NCBI GenBank assembly: GCA_030587605.1
Contig: JAUQYT010000332.1
Location: forward strand, 1 to 13,693
DNA length: 13,693 nucleotides
Source: Candidatus Njordarchaeum guaymasense
GTDB taxonomy: Archaea > Asgardarchaeota > Njordarchaeia > Njordarchaeales > Njordarchaeaceae
Direction of reading: 5' to 3'
Notes under the pieces: generated by a model
Told to the model about the DNA's origin: nothing
What the model saw: only the letters and a program-made list of their open reading frames with translations
The model's database searches: none
Made by a program: the position numbers and the translations under genes
Shown: positions 6,918 through 13,129 of the stretch, one piece after another
Position numbering within the stretch: the first letter of the stretch is position 1
Layout of the letters: each line of letters begins with the position of its first letter

Positions 6918-7685
6918 TCACATTTTGATGAGTTTTCCAAACCAGTCTAGTCCAGCTAAAGCCAGAATCAACGAGACTATCATCCATCCAAGGACGAAGA
7001 TCTTGAAGTGGTCTATTCCTTTGATGCTGCCTAGCTGCGACGGTTCCTTGGTCACAGCAGCTCCCGCAGCGTAGACCTCCTCTCCGAGTAGACAGTAGTC
7101 GCAGGTTACCATCATTACCGGGAGATAGTAAAGTCTCGGTGTTCCCCCAAATTGCATGCACCCAGCTATGGCTCCCGTGCCAAGGAAATTGATAGTCTCA
7201 TATTTGGTGGCTCCAAAAAGCATGTTGACGGCAGGTTTCTCTCTCATGATGTAACCCATCATCGCCGACATCATTGCTCTTTGCTCCTCGCCTGTGTATA
7301 CGACCATGTCCGGATTGTAGAGTTCTACGTGGCCTGCGGTGTCGTATCCAAATTTGATCAAGTCTTCTGCGATGGGAACCAGATATGAGAGTACGGTGGT
7401 GTATCTCATGGGAACTCTATACTTGCCGCACGCCTTTGCCACTTCACCCATTATGGCTAGACCTGCGGTCGTCACTGGTGCCCATTCATCATGCAAGCCG
7501 CCCAGACCGGTGCTGAAGTGAACTGGCCGCCCCATCTCCGCAGCACGGCCCACAGCCTCATCTATATGTTCAAGTGCAGGGAACGGTCGAACCTCTGGTG
7601 GCTTACGTTTCGCTCGTTCGATGCCTAGATATACCAGAAGACACAGTGCCGCGAATACGAATAGCTCGAACCCTTTAAGATACAT
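6918..7685 (-). CDS. DUF6754-type membrane-anchored protein, cassette gene 1
   Basis: The 255-residue protein has an N-terminal membrane anchor (about 5-21), a basic stop-transfer sequence (RAKRKPP), a soluble alpha/beta domain (about 31-222) and a C-terminal membrane helix (about 227-247). I recognise the overall pattern as DUF6754: EVRPFPALEHIDEAVGRAAE followed by GRPVHFSTGLGGLHDE (52-67), a central VPIAEDLIKFGYD (103-115), and CDYCLLGEEVYAAGA near the end (195-209). The C195-x-x-C198 pair could bind metal or form a disulfide. No experimentally defined function is known to me. The ATG at 7685 is preceded by a GGGG purine run and, about 36 bases upstream, a TATA-like box. It heads the four-gene cassette, ending five bases before the next ATG. 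Confidence 0.85.
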   Translation of the reverse strand: MYLKGFELFVFAALCLLVYLGIERAKRKPPEVRPFPALEHIDEAVGRAAEMGRPVHFSTGLGGLHDEWAPVTTAGLAIMGEVAKACGKYRVPMRYTTVLSYLVPIAEDLIKFGYDTAGHVELYNPDMVVYTGEEQRAMMSAMMGYIMREKPAVNMLFGATKYETINFLGTGAIAGCMQFGGTPRLYYLPVMMVTCDYCLLGEEVYAAGAAVTKEPSQLGSIKGIDHFKIFVLGWMIVSLILALAGLDWFGKLIKM

Positions 7686-7720
7686 GAAATTTCCCCGAAT
7701 CTAGTTGCGCACAAAGATGC

Positions 7721-7735
7721 TTAAAATACTTGCTG
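7721..7735 (-). promoter_or_regulatory. Putative archaeal promoter of the DUF6754 cassette
   Basis: On the minus strand CAGCAAGTATTTTAA contains a TATA-like core TATTTTAA (7728-7721) with purine-rich sequence before it. A start about 25 bases downstream (around 7700) would leave a short leader with a GGGG run before the ATG at 7685. This is the best TATA-like match close to the cassette; it partly overlaps the end of the possible small ORF. Confidence 0.45.
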
Positions 7736-7739
7736 TCTT

Positions 7740-7916
7740 TCAACATCGATTACAGATGGCGACCTGCGGATTCTTGTTCATGAACGCGTTGAGTCCTCCT
7801 CTGTCTAGACGTTCTTCGGTTGCTCGTAACGCGATCTCTGCTGTTGGCAGTTCTTGGAATTGTTGGTTTGCGCTAACATTACCGCAACTTGTCTCCGCCA
7901 TCAGTGATGGAGACAT
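7740..7916 (-). CDS. Possible 58-residue ORF ending in CNRC
   Basis: In the 239-base gap between the first deacylase and the membrane cassette, the minus strand has an open frame of 58 codons from ATG (7916) to TGA (7740). The ATG is eight bases after the deacylase stop, so it could be read by coupling. The product is polar, with an acidic/basic helix-like segment (TAEIALRATEERLDRGG, about 25-41) and then NAFMNKNPQVAICNRC at the end. Cysteines at 11, 55 and 58 allow a metal-binding site, and the NP-ICN-C ending recalls the tail of some Fe-S proteins, which would make it a fragment. I see no strong Shine-Dalgarno and do not recognise the family. The opposite strand also has an open frame here (7705-7953) of less protein-like composition. 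It may be a small gene, a relic or chance. Confidence 0.35.
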   Translation of the reverse strand: MSPSLMAETSCGNVSANQQFQELPTAEIALRATEERLDRGGLNAFMNKNPQVAICNRC

Positions 7917-7924
7917 GCGGAATT

Positions 7925-9556
7925 TCAGATTATGCTACGAGAGGAATGTCTGAGGATTTTTCCCGCTGTCTCCTCAGTGTGTGAGCCCTTTTCTATAACT
8001 ATCTTTCCGTTCACGAATACGTATTCTATGCCCTCAGGGTATATGTGAGGATCAGCGAATGTAGCCATATCCATTATTTTCTTCGGGTCGAAGATGACTA
8101 GGTCAGCCCAGAATCCCTCTCTCACAATTCCTCTGTCTTGAAACTGCAATTTCTGCGCCGGAAACGAGGTACTTTTTCTTATCGCTTCTTCCAAGGTTAG
8201 AAGCTTCTCGTCTCTTGAATATTTTCCCAGTACTCTTGGATAGGTGCCGTAGAATCGTGGGTGGGGTTTTCCTCCTCCTAAGACTCCGTATGGGGCGACT
8301 GACCAAGCGTCTGTTCCCACCATCTGGAGATGATGCTTCATGACGCTTCGTACGTCCTCCTCATCCATTGCGTGCATTACCATGGTAGCGTTGCCCTGCT
8401 CCTCCAATAGCAAATCACAGAGGGCGGTGAACTCGTCCTTTCTCCTGAGACCAGCGATTTCGGCCAAGTTCCTGCCTTCCAAGGCCTTGTTCTGTTTACT
8501 AGCAACTGAGGAGACCGTTATCTTGTTCCATCCACAGTCACCGACCCAGTTCTGCCAGCCAGGAATCCCACGTTCGATGTCTTTTCTCATCTTTTCTCTC
8601 TGAACGAGATCTCTAAGTCTTTCCAGAGTCTTCTCCACTCCTCCTTCGTGGGCCCATGGAGGCAGCAGCGTCACGAGTGTGGTCATAGCCGCAGAGTAAG
8701 GATACTGATCAAACGTCACATCCACGCCTTTCTCCCGGGCCTCATCCATCATCTTGAGTGTTTCTACGGTCTTTCCCCAATTGACCTTTCCGGCGGCCTT
8801 GTGATGGCTGATTTGAACAGGGATGTCGGCCTTCTCACCAATTGTAATCGCTTCTCTGACAGCTTCCAGAAGAGTTGCGCCTTCTCCTCTGATATGGCTG
8901 AAGTATACGCCGCCGTACTTGGCAACAACCTTTGATAGTTCTATTAGCTCGGTGATGTCGGAGAATATGCCCGGCGGATAGATCAGTCCGGTTGACATGC
9001 CGAATGCACCTGCCTCCATAGCCTCTTCGACTAGGGTTTTCATATTCTCAAATTCATCACAGGTTGGTCTCCTTTCTTCGAATCCCATGGCAGCAATTCT
9101 GATCGTGCCGTGACCAGCTAGATTCGCAATGTTCGCGGAGCACCCCTTCTTCTCTTGCCATCTCGAATATTCATCGAAGGACGACCATTCTATCTTGAGC
9201 TGGCTCTCTGAAGGTAGAAATGGTGAAAGATATCTCTGCAGGAGGTTCTCGTTCTTCTTGTTGACTGGCGCTACGCTTATTCCGCAGTTGCCAACCACTA
9301 GCGTGGTTATCCCTTGTCTCAGAGCGCTCTCTACCAGTGGATTGAATGGGATGGTCACATCAGAGTGGCTGTGAATGTCGATGAATCCCGGAGAGACACA
9401 TTGCCCGGTAGCATCAATCGTGTGGTCGGCTGAACGTGAGGAGAGAGATCCGAGCTTCGCGATCTTTCCATCACTTATCGCCAAGTCGCTCTTGAACCAC
9501 GGATTTCCTGCACCGTCTATGATGCAGGCATTCTTGATTACTAGGTCGTAAGGCAA
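7925..9556 (-). CDS. N-acyl-D-amino-acid deacylase (D-aminoacylase family, copy 2)
   Basis: This 543-residue amidohydrolase should hydrolyse N-acyl-D-amino acids to a fatty or short acyl acid plus a D-amino acid in the cytoplasm. All family landmarks are visible: H62-S-H64 after GFID, C91 in VVGNCGISVAP (the metal-bridging cysteine of D-aminoacylases), H221 (FSHIRGEG), H251/H252 (SHHKAAGKVNWGK), and D416 (GTD). A small beta sandwich is formed by the N-terminal DLVIKNACIIDGAG and the C-terminal DLVIFDP/YVFVNGKIV. Compared with its paralog at 2977-4566, it keeps the cysteine and has an 8-residue longer loop just after D416 (AWSVAPYGVLGGGKPHPR). The start is TTG at 9556: a stop codon lies three codons upstream in frame and no ATG is available. 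It is divergent from the M81 peptidase gene, with 114 bases between them. I see no clear TATA box for this direction. Confidence 0.93.
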   Translation of the reverse strand: MPYDLVIKNACIIDGAGNPWFKSDLAISDGKIAKLGSLSSRSADHTIDATGQCVSPGFIDIHSHSDVTIPFNPLVESALRQGITTLVVGNCGISVAPVNKKNENLLQRYLSPFLPSESQLKIEWSSFDEYSRWQEKKGCSANIANLAGHGTIRIAAMGFEERRPTCDEFENMKTLVEEAMEAGAFGMSTGLIYPPGIFSDITELIELSKVVAKYGGVYFSHIRGEGATLLEAVREAITIGEKADIPVQISHHKAAGKVNWGKTVETLKMMDEAREKGVDVTFDQYPYSAAMTTLVTLLPPWAHEGGVEKTLERLRDLVQREKMRKDIERGIPGWQNWVGDCGWNKITVSSVASKQNKALEGRNLAEIAGLRRKDEFTALCDLLLEEQGNATMVMHAMDEEDVRSVMKHHLQMVGTDAWSVAPYGVLGGGKPHPRFYGTYPRVLGKYSRDEKLLTLEEAIRKSTSFPAQKLQFQDRGIVREGFWADLVIFDPKKIMDMATFADPHIYPEGIEYVFVNGKIVIEKGSHTEETAGKILRHSSRSII

Positions 9557-9636
9557 ACAGCTTCACACCGCTTGTTTTCCAAGTCTTGCATCGTTCTTCC
9601 TAAAGCGATTTGCCATTGATCGGATCTACGATGGGA

Positions 9637-9670
9637 AGCGATTAATAATTGAGCCAGAATACTTGTTCAC
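9637..9670 (+). promoter_or_regulatory. Putative promoter giving a leaderless M81 peptidase transcript
   Basis: The segment GCGATTAATAATT around 9638-9650 has an AT-rich TATA-like core (ATTAATAAT, 9641-9649). Its centre is about 26 bases before the ATG at 9671, the usual TATA-to-start spacing, so transcription would begin at or next to the start codon. No Shine-Dalgarno sequence is present before the ATG, consistent with a leaderless mRNA, common in archaea. This is inferred from spacing and motif only. Confidence 0.5.
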
Positions 9671-11182
9671 ATGATGAAAGTTATCACTGGCTGCATAGGC
9701 CACGAAACCAATACGTTTTCAAACGTCAAGTCCGACTTGAATCGATTTAAGGAAATGGGCCTCTATGAAGGCGACGAAGTCTTCAAAGTCCTGTCTGGCA
9801 CCAAAACGATTGGAGGTGCATTCATTGAAGTTGCTGAACAGAAGAAATTCGAACTACAGCCAACTATCTGGAATGATGTTTTCGCATGGGGAATAGTAAC
9901 AAATGAAGCCTTCGACTATATGCTCGGAAAACTCCTTGCAGGCATAGAATCAAGTGACAGAGTTGACGGCGTACTGCTTCAACTACATGGAGCAATGGTC
10001 ACCGAAAAGCACGACGGGGTCGAAGGATATCTGCTTGAAGGAGTGCGTCGCTCAGTTGGAAAGGATGTTCCCGTCATAGCTACTCTCGACTTACACGCCA
10101 ACATATCTAAACAGGCTGTAGAACAAGCGAGTATACTCGTTGGATACGATACCTATCCACACGTTGACCCCTATGAGAGAGGCTTGGAAGCCGCCAACCT
10201 CATGTTTCGAATGCTTAATCATGAGATCAAGCCAACCGCTGCGCTTGAGAAACCTCTCATGATGCCTTCACCGCAGAAACAGAAGACGAGCTATTTCCCG
10301 ATGAAGGCGGTCATTGAACTTGCGCAGAAGATTGAGGAAGACAAACGCATACTGAACGTTTCAGTTCTCCCCGGATTTCCTTTCGCTGATATAAAGGATG
10401 CCGGGATGGGAATCATAGTCACAACTCAGGATGACGCTTTCCTCGCTCAAGAGAAAGCTAAACAGATATCTGACTATGCTTGGAGCCTGCGTCGGCACTT
10501 CTTGGCCGATGTAGTGCCTGTGGAAGATGCTGTCAAACGGGCAATAGAAGCGGAAGAAGGGCCCATTGTGCTTGCAGATCAGGCTGACAATCCGGGTGGA
10601 GGAGCACCGTGTGACGGTACAGCAATCCTTCGAGAACTCATCAAGAAGAAAGCAAAGAACGTAGTGATCTGTGTCCTGCGCGATCCTGAGGCTGTTGCGA
10701 AGGCAATCGAAATGGGAGTAGGTAACGCGGTCACAATGAAGGTCGGAGGAAAGACCGACAAGCTTCACGGTGACCCGATCGAGGTTACTGGATATGTACG
10801 CCTAATAGCTGACGGCAAATTCCTCAGAAAAGGCCCGATGGAAGCAGGAACCGTAACGAACCTCGGGAGAACAGTTGTGTTGGATGTGGAGAATATCGAA
10901 ATCATGCTCACGGAGATTCGAGTTCAACCCACTGATCTTCAGCAATACCGTGCCTTCGGCATAGAGCCAACAGAAAAGAAGATCATCGTGGTGAAGTCAG
11001 CTGTTCACTTCCGAGCTGTTCATGAGCCCATAGCAAAAGAGATAATCGAAGTAGATGGTCCGGGAATACATGGAACTCGATTAGCTGCATTCAATTTCAA
11101 GAAGATTAGGAGGCCCATGTTTCCCATAGACCCAGAGACACTGGGCATTTCAGAGCTAAGAAGGAACCTTACAGAAACATAG
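9671..11182 (+). CDS. M81 family metallopeptidase (MlrC-like)
   Basis: The 503-residue protein matches the M81/microcystinase-C family, zinc enzymes that cleave small or modified peptides in the cytoplasm; MlrC itself acts on linear microcystin fragments. The N-terminal DUF1485-type domain shows GCIGHETNTFS (7-17), LHGAM (105-109), D140-L-H142-A-N and GYDTYPHVDPYERG (158-171, H164). The aspartate and two histidines in the last two motifs are the likely zinc ligands. The C-terminal MlrC domain has LADQADNPGGGAPCDGT (301-317), GGKTDKLHGDPIEV and VVVKSAVHFRAVHEPIA-like sequence near 440-460. Length is normal for the family (about 490-510). Two consecutive ATGs (9671 and 9674) are possible starts. 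The gene is the only plus-strand gene in this part, divergent from a deacylase, which suggests shared peptide or D-amino-acid catabolism. The natural substrate cannot be told from sequence. Confidence 0.93.
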   Translation: MMKVITGCIGHETNTFSNVKSDLNRFKEMGLYEGDEVFKVLSGTKTIGGAFIEVAEQKKFELQPTIWNDVFAWGIVTNEAFDYMLGKLLAGIESSDRVDGVLLQLHGAMVTEKHDGVEGYLLEGVRRSVGKDVPVIATLDLHANISKQAVEQASILVGYDTYPHVDPYERGLEAANLMFRMLNHEIKPTAALEKPLMMPSPQKQKTSYFPMKAVIELAQKIEEDKRILNVSVLPGFPFADIKDAGMGIIVTTQDDAFLAQEKAKQISDYAWSLRRHFLADVVPVEDAVKRAIEAEEGPIVLADQADNPGGGAPCDGTAILRELIKKKAKNVVICVLRDPEAVAKAIEMGVGNAVTMKVGGKTDKLHGDPIEVTGYVRLIADGKFLRKGPMEAGTVTNLGRTVVLDVENIEIMLTEIRVQPTDLQQYRAFGIEPTEKKIIVVKSAVHFRAVHEPIAKEIIEVDGPGIHGTRLAAFNFKKIRRPMFPIDPETLGISELRRNLTET

Positions 11183-11248
11183 TAGCACAGTCAGTCTTTG
11201 GAATAGTGTGGCTACTTGCCGCAGCGGTCGCTCTTCAACTGTGAAATG

Positions 11249-11264
11249 GTGAACTGTCGTTCAC
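11249..11264. repeat. Short inverted repeat between convergent gene ends
   Basis: GTGAAC-TGTC-GTTCAC is a perfect 6-bp inverted repeat with a 4-base loop. It lies 67 bases past the M81 peptidase stop and 24 bases beyond the end of the M19 pseudogene on the other strand. The position suits an RNA 3'-end hairpin for either direction, but no T-run follows, so I do not call it a terminator. Confidence 0.3.
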
Positions 11265-11287
11265 TGAGGCATGGAAGAGTATATAGA

Positions 11288-11698
11288 TTACCACACCTTT
11301 TCGAGGATCTTGAAAGCATTTAGTCAGATGACTTTTGCAATCTCGGCATCACAACAGCCGTGTTTGAGCATCCATCTGCGAATGTCAACGAACTTGTTTG
11401 AATTCTCCAGACCTTTGAGGTATCTTGGGTCCTCAACTCCCGGCGGCACTCGTCTTCTCTGAATACGAGGTTTCTTACCTGTCCTCGTGCAGGGGCCGAG
11501 TGGGTGTGAGAACCAGTGAAGTGCTTGGCGGTCTCCATAGAGAGTATCTGGTTCATAGCCAACATGGGTCTATGCCCATTGATTTGATGCAGTATTCTAC
11601 GCACTTCATGTGGCTCTCAATATTTCCGATCTGATTCTTCATTATGCTTAGTCTGGTGGGAATCCCCCTTGGAAATACCACAGCACGCGCTTGCTTGT
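11288..11698 (-). pseudogene. Decayed C-terminal fragment of an M19 membrane dipeptidase
   Basis: Joining two frames on the minus strand gives about 135 residues resembling the C-terminal third of renal-type (M19) dipeptidases, Zn enzymes that hydrolyse dipeptides, often with a C-terminal D-residue. The first frame (11699 to about 11568) reads GNIESHMKCVEYCIKSMGID. One extra C in the CCC run at 11568-11566 breaks the frame. Removing it gives GIDHVGYEPDTLYGD and then, in the second frame, VEDPRYLKGLENSNKFVDI, RRWMLKHGCCDAEIAKVI. A TGA at 11326-11324 then interrupts before LNAFKILEKVW and the TAA at 11290-11288; a GGA glycine codon one base different would restore the usual KVIG-LNA motif. The N-terminal two thirds, with the main metal ligands, are absent: the fragment abuts the nitroreductase stop at 11699. 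Truncation, frameshift and nonsense codon together indicate a dead gene. A longer minus-strand frame in the third phase across it (11320-11604) is a by-product. Confidence 0.75.
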
Positions 11699-12226
11699 CT
11701 ACTTCGACTTTACTCCGTAGCCTTCGTATGAGACCAGTTCCTCAAGCGGTTGTCGAGTCTTCTCAGTTTTCTCTGCCGGGTACCCAACTGAGACGGTGCA
11801 TATGATCCTGAGGCTTTCGGGCACTCCGAGCAGTCGCTTCATCTCATCCTCAAACGGTGCATCGATCACACCCATCCAGCAGGTCCCGAGGCCTTGTGCG
11901 TGAGCTGCAAGGAGGAAGTTCTGTGTTGCAATCGGCGGGTCACATTTGAAGTATTTTGGATGTTTCTGTGGGTCGCCCAGCACAACCAACACTACGGGGC
12001 TTTGTGCCATGAATTTCCCGTAAGGATGCATTCTGGCAAGTGCTTCCCTTGTCTCCTTCTTTCTTACTACGATGAAGTGCCAAGGTTGTCTGTTACTAGC
12101 TGACGGTGCCCAACGAGCAGATTCCAAGCACGCAAGAAGCTTCTCCAGCTCAACATCTCGGCTTTGATCATATCTTCTTATGCTTCTACGCGTACGAATC
12201 ACTTCGAGAACATCCATCTCAATCAT
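11699..12226 (-). CDS. Nitroreductase-family FMN oxidoreductase
   Basis: This 175-residue, single-domain nitroreductase-like flavoprotein would dimerise, bind FMN and use NAD(P)H to reduce nitro, quinone or related substrates. Typical motifs are the N-terminal VIRTRRSIRRYD (9-20, FMN phosphate contacts), SARWAPSASNRQPWHFIVV (36-54), the helix AATQNFLLAAHAQGLGTCWMG-like region (100-119), and LLGVPESLRIICTVSVGYPAE (132-152). The frame is open to an ATG at 12277, but I place the start at 12226: GAGGG lies seven bases upstream and the family motif then begins within ten residues. The ATG at 12217 (MDVLEVI) is also plausible. Its C-terminus (SYEGYGVKSK) ends exactly where the M19 remnant begins, suggesting a deletion junction near 11699. 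The physiological substrate is unknown. Confidence 0.9.
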   Translation of the reverse strand: MIEMDVLEVIRTRRSIRRYDQSRDVELEKLLACLESARWAPSASNRQPWHFIVVRKKETREALARMHPYGKFMAQSPVVLVVLGDPQKHPKYFKCDPPIATQNFLLAAHAQGLGTCWMGVIDAPFEDEMKRLLGVPESLRIICTVSVGYPAEKTEKTRQPLEELVSYEGYGVKSK

Positions 12227-12330
12227 CACTCGACCCTCAAAGTGGTCAGGGCCTTGCGTAATATGTGTAGCGATCATGCCATTCTAGGTCAGCGGCAGGC
12301 TTTTCATAGATGATATCGCATCTGCAGGTC

Positions 12331-12343
12331 AGGAGGACCTGTG
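12331..12343 (+). promoter_or_regulatory. Strong Shine-Dalgarno with GTG in the wrong frame
   Basis: AGGAGG at 12331-12336 is four bases before a GTG at 12341, an ideal ribosome site. However, that GTG frame (VKKIARNLSWRRCC...) ends after 24 codons, while the DUF3786 frame starts at a TTG ten bases later. The site therefore marks the true start region of the DUF3786 gene but implies a one-base frame conflict, or use of the TTG at 12351 with long spacing. Confidence 0.55.
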
Positions 12344-12350
12344 AAGAAAA

Positions 12351-12977
12351 TTGCCCGGAATCTCTCCTGGCGAAGATGCTGCTTGGCAAGCCCTAACGAG
12401 AGCCAACCCTTCTGATGTGTGTCGAATGACGCTGGCTCGATACGACGAGTCAGCAGAACGCTACGTACTGAGGATCTTGGGCGAAGACTATGGGATCTTT
12501 CCACGGCATAAAGTGATTGAGCGTCTCGCCGACCGTTCTGCCTCTCTCAATCTCGACTTCAGGCTAATGGTTCTCACATATCTGACGAACGCGAGAGACA
12601 TTGAGCTGAGCAGGAAGCTCGTTCAATGCCGTCAGCTTAGAGGCGGAGACAACTTCTTCAGGGGAGTTCATAATCTCCCCGTTGTGGAGCTAGAGACCAG
12701 ATTCGGGAGTTCTCTTCAACTGTTCAGACAGGTCTGCCTGTCGCTGGATGGAAAAGAGGTGTCCTATGGAGATGTTGCCATTGAAATCAAAGTCCTGCCG
12801 AAGCTTCCCTTAACCTTCATTCTATGGGTCGCAGATGATGAATTTCCAGCAAGAGTCTCGATTCTCTTCGACTCTACGGCGGACGAACATTTGCCCTTGG
12901 ATGCTCTACTAGCAGCAGTCAGAACGGCCGTCAAGCGCATAATTGATCGCAGCACGGAAAGATGGTTGCGGGGATAA
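12351..12977 (+). CDS. DUF3786 domain-containing protein
   Basis: The 208-residue soluble protein is recognised as DUF3786 by RYDESAERYVLRILGEDYGIFP (about 30-51), the helical middle with LMVLTYLTNARDIE and the GGDNFFRGVHNLPVVELETRFG stretch, and the C-terminal LPLTFILWVADDEFPARVSILFD followed by HLPLDALLAAVRTAVKRI. This family occurs mainly in strict anaerobes (acetogens, methanogens and relatives) and its function is unproven. The longest in-frame start is TTG at 12351, because a TGA lies at 12342. The only strong Shine-Dalgarno (AGGAGG, 12331-12336) points to a GTG at 12341 in another frame. A single missing base between about 12345 and 12375 would fuse VKKIARNLS to the GEDAAWQAL segment. 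So the N-terminus is uncertain: either an alternative TTG start or a frameshift, natural or from assembly. Confidence 0.85.
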   Translation: MPGISPGEDAAWQALTRANPSDVCRMTLARYDESAERYVLRILGEDYGIFPRHKVIERLADRSASLNLDFRLMVLTYLTNARDIELSRKLVQCRQLRGGDNFFRGVHNLPVVELETRFGSSLQLFRQVCLSLDGKEVSYGDVAIEIKVLPKLPLTFILWVADDEFPARVSILFDSTADEHLPLDALLAAVRTAVKRIIDRSTERWLRG

Positions 12978-13115
12978 GAGCTGCGAGCCGGGCTTAACTG
13001 TGTCAATTTCAATGGGGGTGTGGTTCTGTTCTGGAGCTAACCTCCTTGCGTCCCGAGGATGAAACTTCATTAGGCTCATGTTTTTCAGAGACTCGGCTAT
13101 CAATGGAACGCGACT

Positions 13116-13129
13116 GGTGATGAGGCTTG
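13116..13129 (+). promoter_or_regulatory. Shine-Dalgarno and TTG start of cysS
   Basis: GGTGA at 13116-13120 followed by six bases and a TTG at 13127 decides the start of cysS. The codons after this TTG encode PLQVYNT, matching the conserved N-terminal x-(L/V)-YNT strand of cysteinyl-tRNA synthetases; the ATG at 13151 would cut that strand off. Confidence 0.75.

Noticed and set aside
6913..7161. Open upstream extension (83 codons) of cassette gene 2
   Set aside because: It lies over the 3' end of the DUF6754 gene in another frame, has shadow-like composition rich in Cys, Arg and Trp, and the ATG at 6912 follows the stop of the upstream gene at normal operon spacing.
7705..7953. Plus-strand ORF of 82 codons in the gap before the membrane cassette
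   Set aside because: It runs antisense into the deacylase 3' end, has no ribosome site, and its composition is less protein-like than the minus-strand frame of the same stretch.
9615..9636. Imperfect palindrome CCAT...GATCGGATC...ATGG upstream of the M81 gene as an operator
   Set aside because: The symmetric part is too short and interrupted to claim a binding site without comparison to relatives.
10361..10768. 135-codon ORF antisense to the M81 peptidase gene
   Set aside because: The M81 frame has full-length family motifs through this interval; the antisense frame shows none.
11274..11288. TATA-like AGTATATAGATTA on the plus strand
   Set aside because: No credible plus-strand gene lies downstream; it falls at the 3' end of the pseudogene and is probably chance.
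11324..11326. In-frame TGA as a selenocysteine codon
   Set aside because: The aligned position in the motif KVI-x-LNA is a glycine in M19 enzymes, no SECIS-like hairpin was seen, and the gene is already frameshifted and truncated.
11320..11604. Minus-strand ORF of 94 codons
   Set aside because: It is the third frame across the M19 dipeptidase remnant; recognisable homology is in the other two frames.
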